DNA from: Oryzias latipes
Taxonomy: Eukaryota > Chordata > Actinopteri > Beloniformes > Adrianichthyidae
Assembly: GCF_002234675.1 (NCBI RefSeq)
Contig: NC_019868.2
Span: forward strand, 25,310,293-25,374,292
Direction of reading: 5' to 3'
Length of the DNA: 64,000 bases
Position 1 is the stretch's first letter; the number at the start of each line of letters is the position of its first letter. The notes beneath the pieces were generated by a model. The model ran no database searches. It was not told the DNA's origin and saw only the letters and a program-made list of their open reading frames with translations. A program made the position numbers and the translations under genes. Shown here piece after piece: positions 1 to 19,123 of the stretch.

Positions 1-253
1 AGCGTAACAACATGAACCTCACTTCTCTTCATAGCTCTCTCGGTGATGGTGAAGGACTCCACACACAAGATTTCCCACTTCCCATGAGTCTTAGTGGCTA
101 TAGGCGGGGCTAACCCCGCAGGTGGCCACTGTATTAACTTTGCGCCGAGGCGGAAGTAATGTTAGCCGTGAGTTTCCTCCGAGACGCTATTTGGTGACGG
201 ACAGTCAGCGTGTCAACATATGGCAAATGCAGACGTGAGGCCAGAGATGAGGA

Positions 254-268
254 CCCCCCCCCCCCCCC
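254..268. repeat. poly-C tract
   Basis: An uninterrupted run of about 15 C residues, followed by AT-rich sequence containing CA-rich stretches (about 440-465). The length may be affected by sequencing or polymerase slippage. No gene is seen in the first 500 bases. Confidence 0.85.
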
Positions 269-540
269 TTCTATTAAAGCAGATCACGTACATTTTATTT
301 ATTGTTATGTAAGACCAATAAATGCATTCTGTAGGTAGTTTTTTTTTCTGCCTTATTTTTTTGTACCGAAAAAAACACAGAAAATAGAAAGATAAAAAAT
401 GTATTAATCTCCCAAGGGAGAAATTCACGTGTCCGGCAGCAAAACACACACAAACACACACACAATAAATGACAATAAAATAATAGTTCATAAAATAGCA
501 GTTCATATCAGGCAGATTTGTTTAACAGCAGTACCAAACC

Positions 541-603
541 GAGCCCTATAAAAAAAATCTGAATCGAACCAAATTGAGATTTTAGCGTATCGTTACACCC
601 CTA
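541..603 (-). mobile_element. terminal fragment of an hAT-type transposon
   Basis: The block ends in CGTTACACCCCTA. Read on the minus strand it starts TAGGGGTGTAACGATACGC, which matches the terminal inverted repeat style of many teleost hAT elements. No partner terminus or target duplication was located, so it is probably a truncated end lying directly against the Tc1 relic that follows. Confidence 0.5.
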
Positions 604-840
604 GCGGAAATGTATTTGGTCAATAAAAGTTCAACTCAATACTTTGTTATACACCCTTTGTTGGCAATGACAGCAGTCCAGCGTTTTCTGTAAGTCTTCA
701 CACGGTTTTCACCAACTGTTGCTGGTATTTTGGCCCATTCCTCAATACAGATCTCCTCTAGAGCAGTGATGTTTTGGGGCTGTCGCTTGGCAGCACGGAC
801 TTTCAACAAGGATGTGTACATGTGTCTTTTTATAGACAAC
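604..840 (-). pseudogene. Tc1/mariner transposase C-terminal relic
   Basis: The minus strand encodes a fragment ending in [14 protein letters not shown], preceded by an EEWAKIP motif. This is the very conserved C-terminus of fish Tc1-like transposases, the part after the DDE catalytic core. Upstream of it (higher coordinates) the frame degenerates into unrelated sequence after about 70 codons. The helix-turn-helix and DDE regions are absent, so it cannot make a transposase. A second, more decayed copy of the same region lies near 47.8 kb. Confidence 0.85.
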
Positions 841-1489
841 CAGTTCAAACAGGTGTCATTAATACAGGAAATGGGTGAACGACAGAGGATCCTCTTACAG
901 AAGAAGAAGTTACATGTCTGTGAGAGCCAGAAATCTTGCTTGTTTGTAGGTGACCAAATCCCTATTTTCCACCGTAATTTATAAATCAGACAATGTGATT
1001 TTTCATGTACAAAAGGCCTTCAGACTTTAGTTTACTCGCTGGATTACTAGCTTGTTCTATTTGCTCTATTTATATTTATATTCAATGTGGCAATGCTGCA
1101 GAGCATTCTAGTTTTTTCAAGTGACTTCCAACAAGCTCGATCCTGATTGGCAAGAGCGGTTGCCATAGCACAGACTCAGACTGACATGGACCGGGTGCTT
1201 TCACGGAAGAAGAAAAAAGTTTAAATATCCTTTTCAGGTTAAAGATTTGGATTTAACTAATAATAATAAAAGCTGTCAGTTTCTTAGTAACTGTTGAAAT
1301 TAGCTAAATTCTCCATTGGAACAGTCTAATCGATGTCTGCAGGGAATCTGTCTATCCATAAAAACTTGATCTGTTTGGATGTGACTCTTTAAAAAATATG
1401 AAAAATAAATGTAAAACGGAGGAAAAACAGTCTCAAAATCCCGGTGTTTTTCTACAACACTCACTTATTTTCTCTGTTTGGTCTCCCAG
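841..1489. other. non-coding stretch upstream of the first visible myot exon
   Basis: No exon, RNA gene or clear repeat boundary is recognised. The last part (from about 1398) is open in the myot frame and contains an in-frame ATG, but a pyrimidine-rich tract ending in CCCAG at 1489 makes an intron-exon junction the better reading. Myotilin proteins normally have a long, poorly conserved N-terminal region, which should be upstream of the window or in an unrecognised exon. Confidence 0.5.
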
Positions 1490-4400
1490 TATTCCCAAAC
1501 CCATCCTAAAGAAGTCTGTAGCACCTCGGCCCTCTTCGTCCCGCTCCACAGATGAAGACATCCAGGGCTCCAAAGACGCCCTGATTCAGGATCTGGAGAA
1601 GAAGCTTCGCTCAAAGGAAGCCCGGAGAAGACACAGCCAGGTGGGTCCTGCAGAAAACTCATCAAAGGGAAGAAATCGTAAAACAAAGTCCATCGTTCAG
1701 AAATGCTAACTGTTTTTCCAAAGCCTTTCAAGAGGTCAGAACATGGCGTTCCCAGTCTAATATGCACATTTTAACAGTGGACCGTCTCATCCTGGACCCA
1801 AACTAAAACTTTTTGTTGTTAATTAGGAATTCACGAGTAAAACGTGGCTGAGCTTCTCAGTTTTACATGTCAGGATGAAATGTAAACTTAGAATATTGTG
1901 GACAGTATTCACTTTTTATTCTAGATCCATCTGATGTGGGAAACATTTGTTTCTAATAAATTGTTGTTTTGTCAGAAACTCTCCTATGAGGAGCGAATGG
2001 CTCGAAGGCTCCTGGGTCCAGAAAATGCGACCTGCATGTTCGACCAGGACCAGTATTTAGACTCGCCAACTGAGCAGGTACAACAGCTGCTGCCGTCTGT
2101 CCTCCACTTGCATGTTCAGAGACGTTCCACCCATGGATTCGGGCTCAGATTTGAGTCCGGAAACCATCCGCCTCTGTGTTGTTTGTTCGAGAAGAGCACA
2201 TTCATAAAGTTTCATGGGTTCAGAGAGACGGTCTCCCTTTCGGGGCCTCTTGATGGGGCCACGAACCGCCACGGCCTGTGTGTATGTGTGCGTGCACGTG
2301 CGTGCATGACAGAGCAGGATTGTTCTGCCTGAAAGCCTCTGGCTCTCAGGGCTTTGCACCATCTATTCTCTCCTCCTGTCACACATCCATGCAAACATTT
2401 CTGCATCGTCCCTTCAAGCCGAGCCGGTTTGTCACCGTCTATTTTTGCCGTCGCGTTGAGCAAGATTTCCCTCCACCGGTGACAACACGCAGGTGTCCGG
2501 TTACTGTGCGGGCGTTTCACTCTCACCTCCTTCATTCTGTTTCTGCAGGCCGACGTGCTGCAGCCAGACTCTCCAGAAGGAAGACGCACCGGTGGACTGT
2601 GGTGAGTGCCTCATGGTCCACGATGCCGACACTACATCTGATCATTCAGGCGAAATGATTTTGGGTAAACGCTCCACAATCTGAGGCAAAAATAAAGATA
2701 TGGAGCAGGTCTGATATAAGAACTCTCACTAATGCTCACTAATTAAAAATTGTGGAAAAATAAATAAGATAGCATAAAATGCATATTTTATATGTTTATA
2801 AAAGATATATAGGTTTTGTCCGAATTCCTTTACTTTATAGTGCACTATATAGGGCATTTTTGTAGGACTTTCCATATCCACAGTTCCAAAGTAACATTGG
2901 AAACTTCGATGCTCACTAGATTGCTGAAAATAGACCACAATGCACCGCATTAGAACTATTTGTGATTTGAAAAAATGTAAGTAAATTAATTTTCTTCTAA
3001 ATCATCAAGTTGTCGCCATCAGAACACGGTGAATTCATAAAAGGTTTTTACATTTCTATGGTTTTCATTTTGGGGAAATTAGTGATGTTCTATTTGCCGT
3101 ATAAAAAAAATGGACATTTAGATTCGGAACAACCTGACAAAATGTCGAATGTCACATATAGTGCACTGAGTTGTAAGTAATGGGCGCCGGCTACCACAGG
3201 TAATGATGGTTGTCCAAAATCGATTCAATTCAGTTTTGAATTTTATACATTTTAGACATATTTGTATAGAAATACATTAATAATCTATGTTTTGAAGATA
3301 TTCATATTAATCTGATACGGTTCCCATACTGTAAAATTGATTAGTGAAATGAAAAACAAATGAGATTTTTAACACTAAACATGTTTCTGAAAAGGAGAAG
3401 CTCCAACAAAAATGTGCAGATCCTCATGTTCCGTCTCTCCTGGAGGGCGTTTCAGTTTAGCCATGAAGTGGAGATCGCGCTATAATTTATTCCAGAAGAT
3501 TTGAGCAAAAAATTGTGATTTAGAACGCAAATGTTTACTTTAAAAAACTGTTTCCTTAAAAGAGTTTGGACAATTCCTGCCTGCGAGGAAATAAAGCTGT
3601 TCTTTTGTCAGGAATGTATGTTTAGCTCCAACTTATGTTAGCATTAGCCGTCCAATGGGAAATTCCATTATACGTTAGCATCAAGCTAGCTGACTTTGGC
3701 TTTACTGCTGTAATGCGTAAGGAAAGGCATAAAAGATTAATCTCTACTTTTATGGATCGGTTATTGATTTAGTAAGCTTAGATTCATTTAGATTCATTCA
3801 TCGGTTTTTATCAACCCAGCCCAAGTAATTATGATAGTTAATATCATAGTTAAGTTTTAAAAAAAGTAAATTAGTAGTTCAGTTTGTCCTACTTTCTTTC
3901 AAGCAATTAATCAAATTTTATTTGACAATCATATTTAATGGTTTCAATGTGATATAAGGGATAATGCTGGATATTATAGGAGATTATTGGGGGGAAACTT
4001 CATCAGGAATTACCCTGCTTATACCATGGTCACTTTTAAAGAAAAAAATATTAAATCAATCGTTAATACTCAATTATTGTTATTTTACGTTTGAATTGTT
4101 TTTCACAAGCAGCAGGTTATTTGATCCGCAATGTGACAGCTGTGACGGCTGTGATGATGGAAGCCTCTGCCAGCGCGATCGGCGGTGAACGCGCGCTTCT
4201 GATGTGTCTGCAGGGGGAGGCGCCACTCGGGGACGGACAGGAGGAGCAACGAGGGCTCGGCTATTCAGGAGAAATGTTACGCTCCTCGCTTCCTGCAAAC
4301 CCCCCCAGACCTGACTGTGGAGGAGGGCCGCTTCTGCAGGATCGACTTCAAGGTACAAACATTCCCCCCAAGAAGTAAAAGTGTGGGAGCCGACCCCCCC

Positions 4401-6964
4401 TGGCTGACTTATGCAGGTTGGAGGACTCCCGACTCCAGATGTTTCCTGGTACTTGGACGGAAAAGCCATCCGTCCCGACGACTACCATAAGATGCTGGTG
4501 TGCGAGAAAGGGATGCACTCGTTCATCATAGAGATCGTCACGGTGCACCACGCCGGGGTGTACGAGTGCGTGGCCAGGAACCGGGCCGGCGAGAGCAGGT
4601 TCACCATGAGACTGGATGTTCTGGGTACGAACGTGACGTCCTTGCAGGGAGAACACCGCCTCAGGAGGCCCTCCGCCCTCAAACCTGATAGGTTTTTTTC
4701 TTCTTCTGCAGCTCAGGAAGTTCTTCGTCCCCCCAGCTTCGTGCAGAAGATGCTGAACACCAGAGCTCTGGAGGGGGACACCGTCAGGTTTGAGTGCAAG
4801 GTGGATGCCTCCCCGCCCCCACAGCTGCACTGGAAGAAAGACAAGGACATGCTGCGCATCGACCCCAGCAGGATGAGGTCTGACGCTGCAGCTTCTGGCG
4901 CTCTGAGATCTTAGGTGATGTTGCTAAGCGACGTCTGTTCCTGCAGTCTGTACCAGGACGGCTCGGGGCGGCAGTGCTTGCTGATAGAGCGGGTGGTGAA
5001 GGCGGACGCGGGCTGGTACACGCTCTCCGCCATCAACGAAGCGGGCATGTCCACCTGCAACGCCAGGCTGGATGTCGGAAGTAAGTGAGCGCGCAAACAA
5101 ACTCCGGGAAAAGAGTGGTCTGTGTTCCCTGCAGCCTGATGGTTACCATGGCAACACAATGCTGTAAGCGATGCAGCAGACGGAGGACGCGTTCAACAGC
5201 TGCCGCGTCACAAACCACAACGCACGCCGATTCGGCGACGGCCTGGAGAAAGCGACGCTCTAAGGTTTCAGCTCGATCAGATGACACCATCTGCTCTGTG
5301 GAGGAGCGCCGGAGATCACAGGGAGAGAGCGTCCCATGAGCGCTTCGTGTCACTTCTGCAGACAAGGGTTTGAATTAAGGAAAGTCGTCAAAGAAATCAG
5401 CAACCGGGAAACTGAGTGCAGAGAAAAACTGAACCAACCTATTTAATGAACTCCAAGAAAACTTTAACACTTCTTAAAGTTTCCTCTGCAGCCAGTTTCA
5501 CCGTCCAGAACAGCGCGTGTTGACTGCACTAACCCTTCAACCGTTTGCGCCAGGGGTCTGCCACCTTTAACACTAAGGGAGCCATTTGAAGCCCAGCGAG
5601 AGCCACTAAGTCTCACCTCAAAGTTAGGATTCATTTGTGTGTCTGGAAATCAGTTAAATGTGTGCAACTGTAACAGAAAGTCCTCTTAGCCAGAGCACTG
5701 AACATTGATAGCAATACTAATGACAAGGTGAGAATAGATGAAAAAACTATAATAAACCAGCAGAAGACATTTTGTCTGAATGATTGGATTTTTGTTGTAC
5801 AGCGTCTCACAACAATAAAAGGACATTTTTGTAATTATAAGGTATTTTGAATGAGTTGAAGGCAAAACCCAACCCTCCACATCTGTCACACATCCATGGG
5901 TGCTTCTTTTGTAGAAAACAGTCCTTTATTGAAATGCCCTCATCAAAAGAAGCTGAATACAAACAGGGCGATGTGAATCAGACATGTGTGTTTCATTTAT
6001 TATAAGTTAAGTAAGGAGCATTTTTGCTAAAACAGATTTTCTATTTGTAGGAACAGATATGCAACAATACAAAAGAAGTAAATAAAAAATAGAAGTGCCA
6101 CAGAAACTATTTAGTGATTGAAAGTGTTTATGGCGTATGGCAATGGCGTATACTTATATAGCGCCTTTCTTCCTACAAGGACAAAGCGCTTTACAGTCAC
6201 AGACCCATTCACCCAGTCACACACACATTCACACACACATTCACACACTGGTGGCGGCTCCGCTGCCAAACACAGGCGCCCGCCTACCCCCAGAGGCAAG
6301 GTGGGGTTCAGTGTCTTGCCCAAGGACACTTCGACTCATGGGCGTGCAAGGCGGGAATCGAACCTGCAATCTTACGATCATGGGTCGACCGCCCTACCGC
6401 TGCACCACGGCCGCCCAAAGAAAAGTAGTGGGGATATGTCAGAATTCCCTCACTAGTCCCTAAAAGACTACATGTCATTAAAGACACTGAAATTGTTTCT
6501 GTGCGAGGTCTCAATAAAGTTTGTTCAAAATGTTGAATCAGAGGTAAATAACAACAAAACCGATTTTAGATTTTGAAGCACAAATTGAACCAAAGATGCT
6601 CCAAACTTCTTTTACTAATTTTCCTCTATAAATGAACGTTCCAGAGTTGATTTGTTGTTGTGCGTTTAGAAAAGACTCAAAATAAGGATTTTTTTAGTGG
6701 GAATACTATTAGAGCAGGTGCCTAGGATGGGAAGAATCGCGTTCAGGCGCGTCGTCTATCGAGGACTTTTCATCAAAAATGTCTGACCTGCTGCCCAGTT
6801 CACAGCTCTGCCGTCTCCTTTCAGCTCGAACCACGCCAGCTATCAAAACGGCGCCCCCCGGCTCAAAGACCCTGAAGCTGCTGTCCTCTGTGAGCATTCC
6901 CGCTCTGACGGTGGAGAGCCCCGCCCAGCACACCGCCCCGCTGTACGAGAGCGAGGAGCTGTAG
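1490..6964 (+). CDS. myot: myotilin, 3' part (8 exons, 5' incomplete)
   Basis: Exons: 1490-1640, 1976-2077, 2549-2601, 4214-4352, 4417-4624, 4712-4877, 4947-5080 and 6825-6964. All have GT-AG borders and their phases close, giving about 363 residues before TAG. Myotilin is a sarcomeric Z-disc protein that binds alpha-actinin, filamin and actin. Diagnostic stretches are EIQGSKEALIQDLE-like DIQGSKDALIQDLEKKL, the segment SYEERMARRLLGPEN, two I-set Ig domains (about exons 4-5 and 6-7) and the C-terminal LYESEEL. From memory the human protein ends the same way. In the second Ig domain the usual F-strand Cys is replaced (WYTLSAINEAG), as I recall for human myotilin (WYTVSAVNEAG). The linker after that domain (exon 8) diverges. 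The serine-rich N-terminal half was not found. Palladin and myopalladin are relatives, but the MARRLLGP and tail motifs favour myotilin. Confidence 0.95.
2602..4213. other. myot intron without recognised features
   Basis: AT-rich intronic sequence between the 53-bp exon (2549-2601) and the exon beginning GGGGAGGCGCC at 4214. No coding similarity or clear repeat family is recognised by eye. Short open frames here lack splice support. Confidence 0.5.
6135..6416 (-). mobile_element. tRNA-derived SINE (copy A) in the last myot intron
   Basis: Read on the minus strand the element starts near 6416 with a pol III promoter pair: an A-box-like TGGTGCAGCGGTAGGG (about 6392-6407) and a B-box-like GGTTCGATTCC (about 6354-6366). 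A body with CAAGGACACTTCGACTC-type sequence and CA-rich repeats follows, ending with a short AT-rich end near 6135. A diverged second copy lies at 53.75-53.99 kb in the same orientation. This element explains the paired 100-codon open frames here. Confidence 0.8.
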
Positions 6965-7541
6965 GTCCCGGCTTCACGCCACTCCTGCACTTACCCACAT
7001 CCAACAGGGAGGGCGCTTGAATCCGTAAAGGACAGGTACGCTTTGCTTAACAGGAGGGAGGATAAAAACCCGGAGAACCTGAGACGCTGCTTGCTTGAAA
7101 CTTGATGGAAACTTTTCTAAACTGAGCATCTCTGAAGGGTTCAGTCCTGCTGCAGTTTGGCGTTAGGCCAGATGGTGGCGCACTTTTGAATGTGATCAAG
7201 CTCCATTTGAACAAATGGAGAAACTTGTGTTTTTGTCCCCGACAGAGCAAACAAATTTTGTGTTTCCACCCCGACTTTTCTGCACTTATCTGCCCCCTTC
7301 ACCCGCTTTCATCCTCATTTGTGTGAAGAAACCTGTCTGAAGGTCAAAGTGCTACGCCTGAACGGTGCTTTTTTATGTCAACGAGATGGAAGTCATTTTA
7401 ACTGGATTTAAATATGATATGGAAAGCTTAAATATCATCACAACCAGCATCTTTACTGTGACGGATTCCTGCAGCTGAACTGTTCTTTCCTTCACCTGTG
7501 ATGAAAGCGTTCAGCTCAGCGGTCTTTGTGCTTAAAGCACA

Positions 7542-7547
7542 AATAAA
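7542..7547 (+). terminator. candidate polyadenylation signal of myot
   Basis: AATAAA about 580 bases after the myot stop codon. A second AATAAA follows near 7611. Either would give a plausible 3' UTR ending before the M1 element. Confidence 0.5.
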
Positions 7548-7695
7548 GTAGATTTTTAGAAGTTGTGTTTGTTGTGTTAAAAGTTCTATCTAATCACTGG
7601 ATGATTGTGGAATAAAGTCTATGACACGTGAGATCTGAGTCCTGCTGTCATTTGATGTCGCCCTCTGGTGGATGAGGAGCAGAGCTGCAGTTTAT

Positions 7696-7900
7696 CCCTC
7701 GTGCTATCCTAGGCACTTTAACATTGGGAGTTGGGTCATCTAGACCCACTAGACAGTGCGCTGAACCTTTTTTCTTCAATGATTTGTGATCTTCACTGGT
7801 GTCCATGGATTACATGAAATCTTTCCACCTTTATCCACCTTTGTCATGGTAGGGAGAACACGTCAATGTAAGGGTGGGGTCATCTAAGATAACACAAGGG
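7696..7900. mobile_element. M1 MITE copy 1 (piggyBac-like termini)
   Basis: About 205 bp bounded by inverted termini CCCTCGTGCTATCC and GATAACACAAGGG, with TTAT on both sides (compare the TTAA target of piggyBac). The body includes GGTCATCTAGACCCACTAGA and an imperfect 10-bp internal duplication (CCACCTTTAT then CCACCTTTGT). It lies between the convergent 3' ends of myot and hdac3. Other copies are at 10499, 18471 and 51546. It has no coding capacity. The superfamily assignment is an inference from the termini. Confidence 0.8.
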
Positions 7901-7951
7901 TTATGAGTTTGGAATAAATGAGCATCAGTCCAGAAATAAAAGCTAAAAACA

Positions 7952-7957
7952 TTTATT
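7952..7957 (-). terminator. candidate polyadenylation signal of hdac3
   Basis: TTTATT on the plus strand, read as AATAAA on the minus strand, 108 bases downstream of the hdac3 stop codon. The convergent myot and hdac3 transcripts would end only a few hundred bases apart, with an M1 element between them. Confidence 0.6.
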
Positions 7958-8064
7958 TAAAAAAAAACAAAACACAAAAACCACATTGAAAAAAACCAGA
8001 TGAACAAAGTGTTTTCCAAATCCTTAACTGTCCACAACGATCGTCTCTCAGAAATCCTCCAGCC

Positions 8065-15130
<7,066 letters not shown>

Positions 15131-15248
15131 TTTAAATGTAAAAAAAATAATAATAATCCTGAGATTCAGCGAGGTTTTACTTTTTAAAGAGCGGCTCAGT
15201 CTGCCGCATTTTTCCTGCCGCTAACGGCTAACCGTAAACATTTAAAGG

Positions 15249-15256
15249 TGACGTCA
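15249..15256. promoter_or_regulatory. CRE-like palindrome upstream of hdac3
   Basis: A perfect TGACGTCA lies about 120 bases upstream of the hdac3 start codon, where the core promoter or 5' UTR should be. TGACGTCA is the CREB/ATF consensus. Function is inferred from position only. Confidence 0.5.
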
Positions 15257-15305
15257 TCATGCTGGGACGCAGGGGATGGAGAGGGGAGGGGCGAACAGGG
15301 GGTCT

Positions 15306-15398
15306 CAAGATGGCGGAGTGAGTTTAAACCAATGAGTGATGATCACTAGAGGAAACATCACGTGGTTCCTCATGGGAGGAGAGCACCGCCATCTTGGT
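15306..15398. promoter_or_regulatory. inverted pair of YY1-type motifs upstream of hdac3
   Basis: CAAGATGGCGG at about 15306-15316 and CCGCCATCTTGG at 15386-15397 face each other about 70 bases apart. Both match the YY1 core (AAGATGGCGGC and its complement). A CACGTG E-box lies between them at 15359-15364. The same CGCCATCTTGGTGAGGTC block recurs twice at the palindrome centre (16621-16638 inverted and 16783-16800). The motifs may therefore belong to a mobile element rather than to the hdac3 promoter. Confidence 0.5.
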
Positions 15399-15662
15399 GA
15401 GGTCAAGTTACTGCTGCAGTGAATGCATTTGAACACATTTTTTGCATAATACCAGTTCATTGTTTGTGTTTCAACTGCCAAAATCAGAGAACTGAGTCCA
15501 TGAAAGAAGAAGTATATCATTTCATAGAAAAGTATTATAATTTTTTTCTTTTGTTTCTTTCTTTTTCTTTTGTTTTTCTTTTATTAATAGAACACATGTT
15601 GACATGCATGATGCTGCAGGGTTATTATCAACATGCTGCATGATGTACGGAGAATTTGCTGT

Positions 15663-15893
15663 CGACATAAATGTACATTTTATTTTGCTAAACCTGTATA
15701 CAGCATACTAGGCTATTATAGTAATATAGATTTATACATGTCTGACTCAGTGACCGAACTTTTCACTATTCACTATTCAGACTTAAGGAAAAAGTGGATC
15801 TTAGCAATAAAAAGAGCTAACCCAGATGGATCACTGTGGTACCAACTAGTAATACAGTCTGACTGTTCAAAACATTTGTGGAAACCAATTTAG
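15663..15893 (+). pseudogene. THAP-like coding remnant in the left palindrome arm
   Basis: An open stretch contains SDLRKKWILAIKRANPDGSL, followed shortly by SDCSKH. In THAP zinc fingers a tryptophan in an R-x-W-x-x-A-x-R context is followed by a P and then C-S-x-H-F. The spacing and the CSKH fit, but the N-terminal Cys pair and the AVPTIF-box are not clear. It is probably a relic of a P-element/THAP9-like transposase or of a host THAP gene caught in the inverted repeat. No full-length protein is possible here. Confidence 0.5.
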
Positions 15894-16041
15894 ATAAGAG
15901 GCCAGACTGTTAGCTTGAAACCTGACACCATACCATCTGTGTTACACAAATTGATCACTCACATGAATCTATTATTTTTCTTTGTTGTTGTTATTTTAGG
16001 GTAAATCTATTGTTCACTTTTGGAATTCTTTTGAATATTTA

Positions 16042-16148
<107 letters not shown>

Positions 16149-16223
16149 GACTTATATTTTATTATTTATTGACTTATTATGTATGTATTGCTATTATTTA
16201 TTGTTTGTATTGACTTACTATTG

Positions 16224-16272
<49 letters not shown>

Positions 16273-17092
16273 GAGTTATTGTTGGGTTTTTCTAAATAAT
16301 TTAAATTACATGTCAAAGAGGTCTAAAATTCCTAAATGTTTACAAATTATTTTTTTTTAATTCTTTGTAATAATTTTTTTATTTGTAAGAAGTCCTGCAA
16401 CAATGCATTTTCATTAAAGTTTGAGCTTTTAAGGCTGACTGTTTCTCTTCTTTAACAACAACAAATGATGTATCTATATATATATATATATTATATATAT
16501 AAATATAATGTATTTACATATATTTATAAATATATATAAATTGTAAAAACATATATAGTATATAAAAGCTACTTAGACACCTCTAAAAGCAATAGAAATC
16601 ATTGTCATGTGGGCGTCGTCGACCTCACCAAGATGGCGTCGCGCTCCGCCACCGTCGGCCAGGCTTCTAAAGCGGGCATGTCTCCTCTAGTGATATAACT
16701 CATTGGTTTAAACAGTAGTGAGTTATATCGCTAGAGGCGACACGCCCGCTTGGGAAGCCTGGCTGGTGGAGGCGGAGCGAGTCGCCATCTTGGTGAGGTC
16801 GACGGCGCCCACATGACAATGATTTCTATAGCCTTTGGTAAGTAGCTTTTATATAATTTATATATATTTATGTTCATAAATATGTATACATATATATAAA
16901 TACATAATATATATATATATATACACCATTTGTTGTTGTTAAGTAAGTGAAACAGGCAGCCTTAAAAGCTCAAACTTTAATGAAAAATGCATAGTTGCAG
17001 AATGTTAAAAATAATTTTTAAATATGTAGAAGTTTTAGACCTCTTCGACATGTAATTTTAATTATTTAGAAAATCCCAACAACAAGACTCTT

Positions 17093-17215
17093 TCGGCTTT
17101 TCCCATCAGGGGTCGCCACAGCTAATCATCCTTTTCCACCTCACTCTATCATGGACATCTTCTACCCTAACATTAGCCAACTTCATGTCCTCTGTTAAGA
17201 CATCCTTATATCTTA
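17093..17215. mobile_element. fish interspersed repeat fragment inside the right palindrome arm
   Basis: Contains TTCGGCTTTTCCCATCAGGG followed by GTCGCCACAGC and a C/T-rich stretch. I recall this as part of a very common teleost dispersed repeat. It has no counterpart in the left arm, so it was inserted in the right arm after the palindrome formed, or was lost from the left. Confidence 0.5.
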
Positions 17216-17537
17216 AGACATCCATATATCTCAATAGGAAGTCAATAATAATAATAAATAATAACAATATATACATTATTAGTCAATGATTATAATAATA
17301 ATAATACTAGATCAATAATAAATATTAATAATAAATCAATAGTAATTCAATGATAATAATAAATGATAAGAATAAATCAATAATAAGTCAACAATAAGTC
17401 CAAAAGTTGATAACAGATTTACCCTTAAAAAAAGAAGAAAAATAAAGAAAAACAATAGATTTACTGATTCATGTGAGTGATCAATTTGGTGTTACTGGTG
17501 TCTAGCCAGTCTTATCAAAATGTGTTTCGACAAAATC

Positions 17538-17790
17538 TTATGAACATAGCCAGACTGTATTGTTAGTTGGTACCACAGTGATCCATCTGGGTTTGCTCTT
17601 TTTATTGCTAAGGCCCACTTTTTCCTTAAGTCTGAATCCATTGGAAACCTGCAAGAAAAGTTCAGTCACTGAGTCAGAAATGTATAAATCTATATAACTA
17701 TAAAAGCCTAGTCGTAGTACAGAGTATATAGGTGTAACAAAATAAAATGTACATTTATGTCGACAGCAAATTATACATACATCATCCCTA
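17538..17790 (-). pseudogene. THAP-like coding remnant in the right palindrome arm
   Basis: The mirrored copy of the left-arm remnant. The frame is broken relative to the left arm: the segment corresponding to LRKKW...AIKRANPDGS is split between frames. A pyrimidine/AG boundary near the break (TTTCTTGCAGGTTTCC on the minus strand, about 17643-17657) resembles a 3' splice site and suggests an old intron border. Nothing here can encode a complete domain. Confidence 0.4.
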
Positions 17791-18470
17791 CATGTTGATA
17801 AAAGCCCTGCAGCATCATGCATGTCAACATGTATACTAGTAAACATAAAGAAATACTCTAAAATCATTTGTGGACAAGAGATAGTTTGTCGATCCAAAAC
17901 CACATTGCAAATAACATATATGAAAGCAGAAGAGCGTGTGCGGGACCATTGGTTTCCAATCACAGCTCAATTTGAGAACCATTTCCTGAACCACTGACGA
18001 GGCCCGGCCCGCTTCCAGCAGAACTGAAGGATGAGGGAGCCTTCACTGAAAATTGTATGGACCAAAATCTGTCTCACAAATACATTCTTTAAAAAAAAGA
18101 ATGACAAATACAATTTTTGCCCAACTCTACCACATTTTTGGCCCATTGCAAATCAAGAGAGAGATGGTGAAGTTCTGAGACTGTGTGAAACGGGTGGAAA
18201 TGGATTTTTCTGCAGAATGTGTGTTGGCTTGTTGAATTTTTAGTCCTGGAATGTCAGACCTCCTCTCTGCTGCTTTTTCACTTCCACTCATCTTCCTGCT
18301 TCATGTTTCTTTGCCGGTAGCAAATCTCCCTCTGCTTCTTTGATTTAATGCTTCATGTTTTATGTATAACAGAATTCCAGTCACACTAGGTTCAATAAAG
18401 GTCAGCTTCAGACGTGCTCTGTGTTCAGTGTTTGAAATTTGAACAAAATTGTTGTTTTTAAACAACAATT

Positions 18471-18660
18471 TTGCTATCCTAGGCACTTTAACATTGGGAG
18501 TTGGGTCATCTAGACCCACTAGACAGTGCTCTGAACCTTTTTTCTTCAATGATTTGTGATTTTCACTGGTGTCCATGGATTACATGAAATCTTTCCACCT
18601 TCGTCATGGTAGGGAGAACACGTCAATGGAAGGGTGGGGTAATCTAAGATAGCACAAGGG
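18471..18660. mobile_element. M1 MITE copy 3, left end truncated
   Basis: Starts inside the left terminus (TTGCTATCCTAGGCAC) and runs to the right terminus GATAGCACAAGGG. It lacks the 10-bp internal duplication found in copies 1 and 2, as does copy 4, which points to two sub-families. Confidence 0.8.
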
Positions 18661-19120
18661 ATAAACAATTTCTAAGCCGCCTCAAACTCTCAAACAACTT
18701 TACAAATCAAGATTTCATTTTGTGTTAAGCTCCCAAAAATCTGTTTGCAGAATTTTCTCCTCAGTTGAATGTTTCTGTGAACTGGGATGGATGTTCTGCT
18801 AGAGGAAAAAACCTGTTAGCATTGCTGGCAGAGACTTTAGAGATAAAAACAACACATCACCATTGATCATTAAATGCATAAGCTACTGTATATAATGATA
18901 AACGCCTTTTTCAACAATGATGGTCGCTGAAAAGTGTAGTCTAAAGAGCGGCTTTACATTGAACTGGCTGCTAAATGTTTCCTGTTACTTTTCAGTTTTG
19001 GTTAATTGTGGGGTCAAATCAGGGTCAGTTTAAAATAAATGAAAAACCAGATTGTCAATTTGAAATTTTGAAAACAGTTATAAACTCGAAAAGTACATTT
19101 TGTAAACTTGAAGGAAACAT
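18661..19120. other. intergenic sequence without recognised features
   Basis: AT-rich sequence between the M1 copy and the Harbinger-like MITE. No exon or repeat border is recognised. Confidence 0.4.
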
Positions 19121-19123
19121 TTA

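Noticed and set aside
1398-1489. Possible myot start at the in-frame ATG at 1398
   Set aside because: The sequence before 1490 has an intron-like pyrimidine tract ending in CAG and does not resemble myotilin. A myotilin N-terminus should be about 200 residues longer.
4080-4830. Antisense frames of 129-160 codons over myot exons
   Set aside because: They are shadows of GC-rich coding sequence on the plus strand.
6118-6463. Two plus-strand frames of about 110 codons
   Set aside because: They lie over the inverted tRNA-derived SINE; no homology or splice support.
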